Source of the DNA: an uncultured Coriobacteriaceae bacterium
GTDB lineage: Bacteria > Actinomycetota > Coriobacteriia > Coriobacteriales > QAMH01
Direction: 5' to 3'
NCBI GenBank assembly: GCA_902783925.1
Contig: CACZSV010000230.1
Coordinates: forward strand, 1-8,312
Length of the DNA: 8,312 nt
In this document: in pieces, positions 5,431 to 8,312 of the stretch
How the letters are laid out: the number at the start of each line of letters is the position of its first letter
How positions within the stretch are numbered: the stretch's first letter is position 1
Notes under the pieces: model-generated
Seen by the model: the letters and a program-made list of their open reading frames with translations, nothing else
Told to the model about the DNA's origin: nothing
Database searches by the model: none
Made by a program: the position numbers and the translations under genes

Positions 5431-6795
5431 TTAGCGCAGCAAACCGGGATGGGAATCGTAGAACTCCCGCTTTTCGGCGTACATTCTTTGGTCGGCTTCC
5501 TGGTACACCGATTGTGCACTGACGGAGCCATCAGACCAACACGCTCCTATCGAGACGCTGATATCGTGGTTATCGCTAACAAGTTCGCGCAGCTGGACTA
5601 CACGCGCATCAAACGCCTCGCGTGAAATGCCCGATGCAATAACAGCGAATTCATCGCCTCCCGCGCGGTACAAATCGCTTGCGCGGAAGACTCCGCCAAG
5701 TGCACGAGCAACTTTGATGAGTAGCTGATCGCCTGCGTCGTGCCCGCTACTGTCGTTAGCCATCTTCAGACCGTTCAGGTCGATGCTCACGATGCCAAAC
5801 TGCTTTCTGTCATCTGCTTCTGTAATCAACTTCATCTTCGCGAGCATGGCACGCCGGTTCTGCAAGCCCGTCAAAGCATCATGCATGCTCAGCTCTTTCA
5901 GCTGCTTCATCAGCAAATGGTTCGCAATCTCTGCTCCAAGGAACACAGACATAAGCTCGATGAGCTCCTTGACCTCCACCGCTTTCTCGACATCGAAATT
6001 CACAACGAACAAATAGCCGATCACTTCTTTTTCGCGTCGCAGCGGAATGAGCACAAGGCTTTTCACCTCATATTGCCGCAGAGAGCGAACCCATAGGGGA
6101 TTTCGCTCCTCAAGCGATTGCATACCGCGCTCGTCTTTCACGACGACACCGTTGCTTTCGGCGATCATCCCCTCCCACGACGCGACCACCTCATATGGAA
6201 TGGTGCCATCGCCACGCTCTACCGGGACAAAACCGTGACGAAGTTTCTCGCAGAAATTAATTGCCTCACGGCGAGCATGGTCAATGAGCATGATGCGACA
6301 GGCATTTGCCCCAGACATCTCGAGGATATCGGTGAGCACTTCACGTACGCTGGTCTTGAAATCATCTCCCGCAAGCAAGGTGATGCTCGCCTTGATCACG
6401 GCTGCTGCGGTATCCATGGAAACAGACGCCATGCGCTCTGGTTCGGCCGTTTCCGTGAATTCGAACAAGAACTGGCAGTAGCCAATCTCGGGGCCTTGCG
6501 GATGCAGGGGAATCATCACCTGGTCTGTCCAGCAGCCAAGCGCTTTGGTCTCCACGTATGCATGCATGCGCTGGTTTTTGTGCGCGGCGCGAAAACAAAA
6601 CTCTTCGAACTTGAGATCTTTCGGCACAAGTTCCTCGTAGGGCATGCCATCATAGTAGCCGGATCCCATGGCTTCGCGGTATTGGTCATTTGCGCAGACA
6701 ATATGGATGGCGCCGCAAAACCCATCGGGAGTTTTCTCAACCGAGAGAATGGACGAAGGCACCGAACAGCAATTCACGAGGTCCTGAAAATCCAT
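5431..6795 (-). CDS. Soluble diguanylate cyclase with PAS-like, GAF and GGDEF domains
   Basis: A 454-residue protein without membrane segments, predicted to make cyclic di-GMP. Residues about 10-118 look like a PAS fold (CANDQYREAMG near 34-44, then WTDQVMIPLHPQG and GYCQFLFEFTE at 89-115). Residues about 140-290 look like a GAF domain (LEMSGANACRIMLID 158-172; KSLVLIPLRREKEVIGYLFV 245-264). The GGDEF domain spans about 298-454: MHDALTGLQNRR (304-315), metal-binding SIDLNGLK (337-344), and GGDEF at 379-383. An R-x-x-D motif (371-374) precedes it by four residues instead of the usual five, so the inhibitory site may be altered. The ATG at 6793-6795 is preceded by AGGAGG with a 7-base spacer. 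A start 59 codons further upstream adds a low-complexity, Trp/Cys/Arg-rich stretch typical of untranslated DNA and is rejected. It likely senses an intracellular signal, in contrast to its membrane-bound neighbour. Confidence 0.92.
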   Translation of the reverse strand: MDFQDLVNCCSVPSSILSVEKTPDGFCGAIHIVCANDQYREAMGSGYYDGMPYEELVPKDLKFEEFCFRAAHKNQRMHAYVETKALGCWTDQVMIPLHPQGPEIGYCQFLFEFTETAEPERMASVSMDTAAAVIKASITLLAGDDFKTSVREVLTDILEMSGANACRIMLIDHARREAINFCEKLRHGFVPVERGDGTIPYEVVASWEGMIAESNGVVVKDERGMQSLEERNPLWVRSLRQYEVKSLVLIPLRREKEVIGYLFVVNFDVEKAVEVKELIELMSVFLGAEIANHLLMKQLKELSMHDALTGLQNRRAMLAKMKLITEADDRKQFGIVSIDLNGLKMANDSSGHDAGDQLLIKVARALGGVFRASDLYRAGGDEFAVIASGISREAFDARVVQLRELVSDNHDISVSIGACWSDGSVSAQSVYQEADQRMYAEKREFYDSHPGLLR

Positions 6796-6844
6796 GGGCC
6801 TTCCTCCTGCCATACGCGATTTCTTCCAGCAAATTACAGGGCAC

Positions 6845-6850
6845 ATTGTA
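6845..6850 (-). promoter_or_regulatory. Putative -10 element for the soluble cyclase gene
   Basis: TACAAT on the minus strand, 49 bp before the ATG at 6795. No fair -35 is found at 16-18 bases spacing. The flanking string TTACAATGTG is shared with the ppk2 upstream region. The remainder of the 215-bp divergent gap (6796-7010) shows no gene. Confidence 0.3.
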
Positions 6851-7010
6851 AGCCAGAATTGTCGACAACGAATATTTTTCATACAGACGTAAAGCATAAG
6901 TGCCAAGACATTCCACGCGACTCGTTTCAAGCGGAACCGTTTCCAGACATGCATTTGATATAGAATCTGCACAAGGCATTTTCAATGCTCGAGCAGAGGA
7001 GCGTCTCATC

Positions 7011-7645
7011 ATGGATAACCAAACGAAAGACGCTAAACACGTGACGTCCAAGATGATTACAGCGATGCAAAGGGCGTCTCGGCAGTCGTCATCGTAGCGG
7101 CGCTAGCACTGGCGCTTTGCGCTTGCGGGCAGGGCGGGGCGGCTTCCTCGTCAGCAGCAGCGCTCAAGGCAGCCAGCGATGAACTCGTGGCCAAAGGCTG
7201 CCGCCTGATAATCTACTATGCCTACCGACCGCAGATGGCAGTGACGAACTTTGTCGAGTGGGCCAAGGACCCCAATGACACGCGCATGAAGCAGTACTTC
7301 TATCCCGAACTCGACAAGAATGTGCTCTTCCCGCAGGGCTACATCAACGAGCACTCCGGCCACAGCCGCGGGTCCACGGTGGACCTCACCTTGTTCGACA
7401 TGAAAACTGAAAAAGAGGTCGACATGGGTGGCACCTTCGACTTCTTCGGCGAACAGAGCCATCCGGTCTACAGAGAAATCACCGAGCAGCAATATGAAAA
7501 CCGAATGCTTCTGCGCGATACGATGATTGCCCATGGATTCAAGCCGCTTGCAGAGGAATGGTGGCATTTCACGCTGGAAAACGAGCCGTACCCGGGTACG
7601 TACTTCACGTTCCCCGTTAGCAGCAATTCCCTGGCAAGCAAGTAA
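7011..7645 (+). pseudogene. Frameshifted VanX/DdpX-like D-Ala-D-Ala dipeptidase lipoprotein
   Basis: The apparent original start is the ATG at 7011, with AGAGGAG (6995-7001) 9 bases ahead. It encodes MDNQTKDAKHVTSKMITAMQ and then hits a stop at 7095-7097. Switching frame within the A/G run at 7069-7074 (as if one base had been lost) continues into GVSAVVIVAALALALCACGQ, an ideal lipoprotein signal peptide with lipobox LCAC, and then into the dipeptidase core. Only about 21 residues separate the lipobox Cys from the point matching VanX residue 58, so at least some 35 residues, normally including the conserved N-F-x-G segment, are missing. In addition the Asp of the D-G-Y-R-P motif is Tyr. Frameshift, deletion and substitution together argue for a decaying gene. 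A sequencing error could explain the frameshift but not the other two. Confidence 0.75.
7187..7645 (+). CDS. Intact-frame catalytic core of VanX-like M15 dipeptidase
   Basis: From a possible GTG at 7187 the reading frame is open for 152 residues and is what a gene caller would probably report. VanX/DdpX enzymes are zinc peptidases that hydrolyse D-Ala-D-Ala. The zinc ligands and base are all present with exactly VanX spacing: Arg14 (VanX Arg71), His59 in SGHSRG (His116), Asp66 in STVDLT (Asp123), Glu124 and His127 in EEWWH (Glu181, His184). DEPYP/YFDFPV-type closing motifs appear as ENEPYPGTYFTFPV (131-144). Tyr11 stands where VanX has Asp68. No ribosome site precedes the GTG and no secretion signal is in this frame after it, so if made at all the product would be cytoplasmic and lack the N-terminal part. 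There are no vanHA genes in view, so a role in glycopeptide resistance is not indicated; peptide salvage or wall turnover was the likelier ancestral job. Confidence 0.6.
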   Translation: MAKGCRLIIYYAYRPQMAVTNFVEWAKDPNDTRMKQYFYPELDKNVLFPQGYINEHSGHSRGSTVDLTLFDMKTEKEVDMGGTFDFFGEQSHPVYREITEQQYENRMLLRDTMIAHGFKPLAEEWWHFTLENEPYPGTYFTFPVSSNSLASK

Positions 7646-7678
7646 GGACGCGGCACTCGTCGCATAATCGAGCATTCC

Positions 7679-7708
7679 AGGGCGCCGTCAGACAGATGAC
7701 GGCGCTCT
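7679..7708. terminator. Strong hairpin between convergent genes; probable bidirectional terminator
   Basis: GCGCCGTCA (7682-7690) pairs perfectly with TGACGGCGC (7697-7705) around the loop GACAGA. AGG on one side and TCT on the other add three more pairs (one G-T), giving a 12-bp stem. It begins 34 bp after the dipeptidase stop and 63 bp beyond the end of the converging gene. There is no T-run on either side, as often in high-GC bacteria. Confidence 0.6.
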
Positions 7709-7770
7709 GAGCATCCGGATGGCGTTTCATTTGATAAAGCCAGGCAGCCTTAGACGGCGAAGCGCTGTTC

Positions 7771-8312
7771 TTATCGTTCGACAAAGTAGTCGTAGTAGTC
7801 GTCGCGAACGGGAGTCTCAAGCCGAAGTTTAAAGTTGACGATCGGCAGCTCATTGCCATTATCATCAAGAATAGTCTTCTGCTCGTAAGCGACGGGTTCG
7901 ACTCTACCCATGTAGTAAAAATCAGAACCTTCATCATCGCTCTTTTTGATGAATAGATAGACCCTGAGACCAGTTTCTTTTGCCTTGATGATCTTTTGAA
8001 CTTCATTCGATTTTAACGTCAGCCTGCTACGGGTCATCCACGAAAACATACGCTGGTCTACAAATTTATCCTCATATTGAGTGCTGCTCGAAATATCCTC
8101 CTGCTTGTTATATGTGACAAAAATTGGGCATGTGCCATGCTTGATACGATACCCGTACACAGTCGAGCTGTCGTCCTGTTTCCAGTCAAGGAGCCGGCAT
8201 GCATCTTTTCTCGTGTACTTCTGGTAGAGTTTCAATCCGTCTGACGCACCGATGTAACGCTCTTTATATCGTTGCAATCCAAATGCGACAATATCCTCGA
8301 CAGCGCTCCTGA
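7771..8312 (-). CDS. C-terminal DUF3427 domain of a DEAD/DEAH-type helicase (5' end outside window)
   Basis: The frame is open from the window edge to TAA at 7771-7773, giving 180 complete codons. The TTG at 8277 is therefore not a real start. Visible pieces match the DUF3427 domain: EDIVAFGLQRY (5-15), LYQKYTRKDACRLLDW (27-42), GTCPIFVTYNK (57-67), ISSSTQYEDKF (71-81), MFSWMTRSR (86-94), LFIKKSDDEGSDFYYMGRV (118-136) and LPIVNFKLRLETPV (154-167). In known proteins this domain sits at the C-terminus of large superfamily 2 helicases, often with an N-terminal phospholipase D-like nuclease domain. The function of the domain is not established as far as I know. A hand count gives about 45 % GC over 7801-8280, against roughly 58 % in sampled glnA lines, which suggests acquisition from another genome. 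The helicase part is inferred from the family and is not visible here. Confidence 0.8.
   Translation of the reverse strand, partial: RSAVEDIVAFGLQRYKERYIGASDGLKLYQKYTRKDACRLLDWKQDDSSTVYGYRIKHGTCPIFVTYNKQEDISSSTQYEDKFVDQRMFSWMTRSRLTLKSNEVQKIIKAKETGLRVYLFIKKSDDEGSDFYYMGRVEPVAYEQKTILDDNGNELPIVNFKLRLETPVRDDYYDYFVER

Noticed and set aside
6924..6944. GTTTC and GTTTCC elements resembling a third GlnR-type box
   Set aside because: The two elements are 15 bp apart, not 11, and no further half-sites follow in register.
6796..6972. Longer start for the PAS/GAF/GGDEF protein (59 extra residues)
   Set aside because: The extension has the Trp/Cys/Arg-rich composition of untranslated DNA; the ATG at 6795 has AGGAGG at 7 bases.
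7069..7074. Programmed ribosomal frameshift in the dipeptidase gene
   Set aside because: No classical slippery heptamer in the right register and no downstream stimulatory structure is obvious; the additional deletion and substitution favour decay.
7151..7675. 174-codon open frame on the minus strand
   Set aside because: It is a shadow of the VanX-like coding frame; the zinc-site motifs are on the plus strand.

Overview
The window looks like chromosomal DNA of a high-GC Gram-positive, most likely an actinobacterium of the Coriobacteriia (Eggerthellaceae-like). This is inferred from four things: a short (alpha-type) glutamine synthetase I plus a type III glutamine synthetase, a GlnR-like OmpR-family regulator, GC near 55-60 % in the core genes, and a lipoprotein-type VanX relative. 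No marker gene fixes the genus.

Positions 1-2459, minus strand, form a nitrogen-assimilation locus. In transcription order it holds glnA (943-2277), a GlnR-like response regulator whose ATG overlaps the glnA stop codon (275-943), and the first 26 codons of a type III glutamine synthetase (1-80). Almost the same regulatory block, four half-sites at 11-bp steps plus an aligned -10 hexamer, lies 49-52 bp before the start codons of both synthetases. The simplest model is that the regulator, made together with GlnA, binds both blocks and so also controls its own operon. The GlnA has arginine where the family has its catalytic flap glutamate, and the regulator has glutamate at the phosphorylation site; both are unusual.

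Positions 2460-3755 hold a class III-like PPK2 polyphosphate kinase (minus) and a divergent 99-residue protein of unknown function (plus).

Positions 3762-6795, minus strand, hold two diguanylate cyclases separated by a 319-bp spacer. One is membrane-bound with an extracytoplasmic helical sensor; the other is soluble with PAS-like and GAF domains. Both keep GGDEF, so both probably make cyclic di-GMP from different inputs.

Positions 7011-7645, plus strand, hold a decayed VanX/DdpX-type D-Ala-D-Ala dipeptidase lipoprotein: a frameshift in the signal peptide, a missing N-terminal block and a changed conserved Asp, although the zinc site is intact. A strong hairpin (7679-7708) separates it from the end of a convergent, AT-richer gene (7771 to beyond the window end). 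That gene encodes the C-terminal DUF3427 domain of a DEAD/DEAH-type helicase, probably acquired from outside.

No tRNA, rRNA, CRISPR array, insertion sequence or recognisable riboswitch was found.
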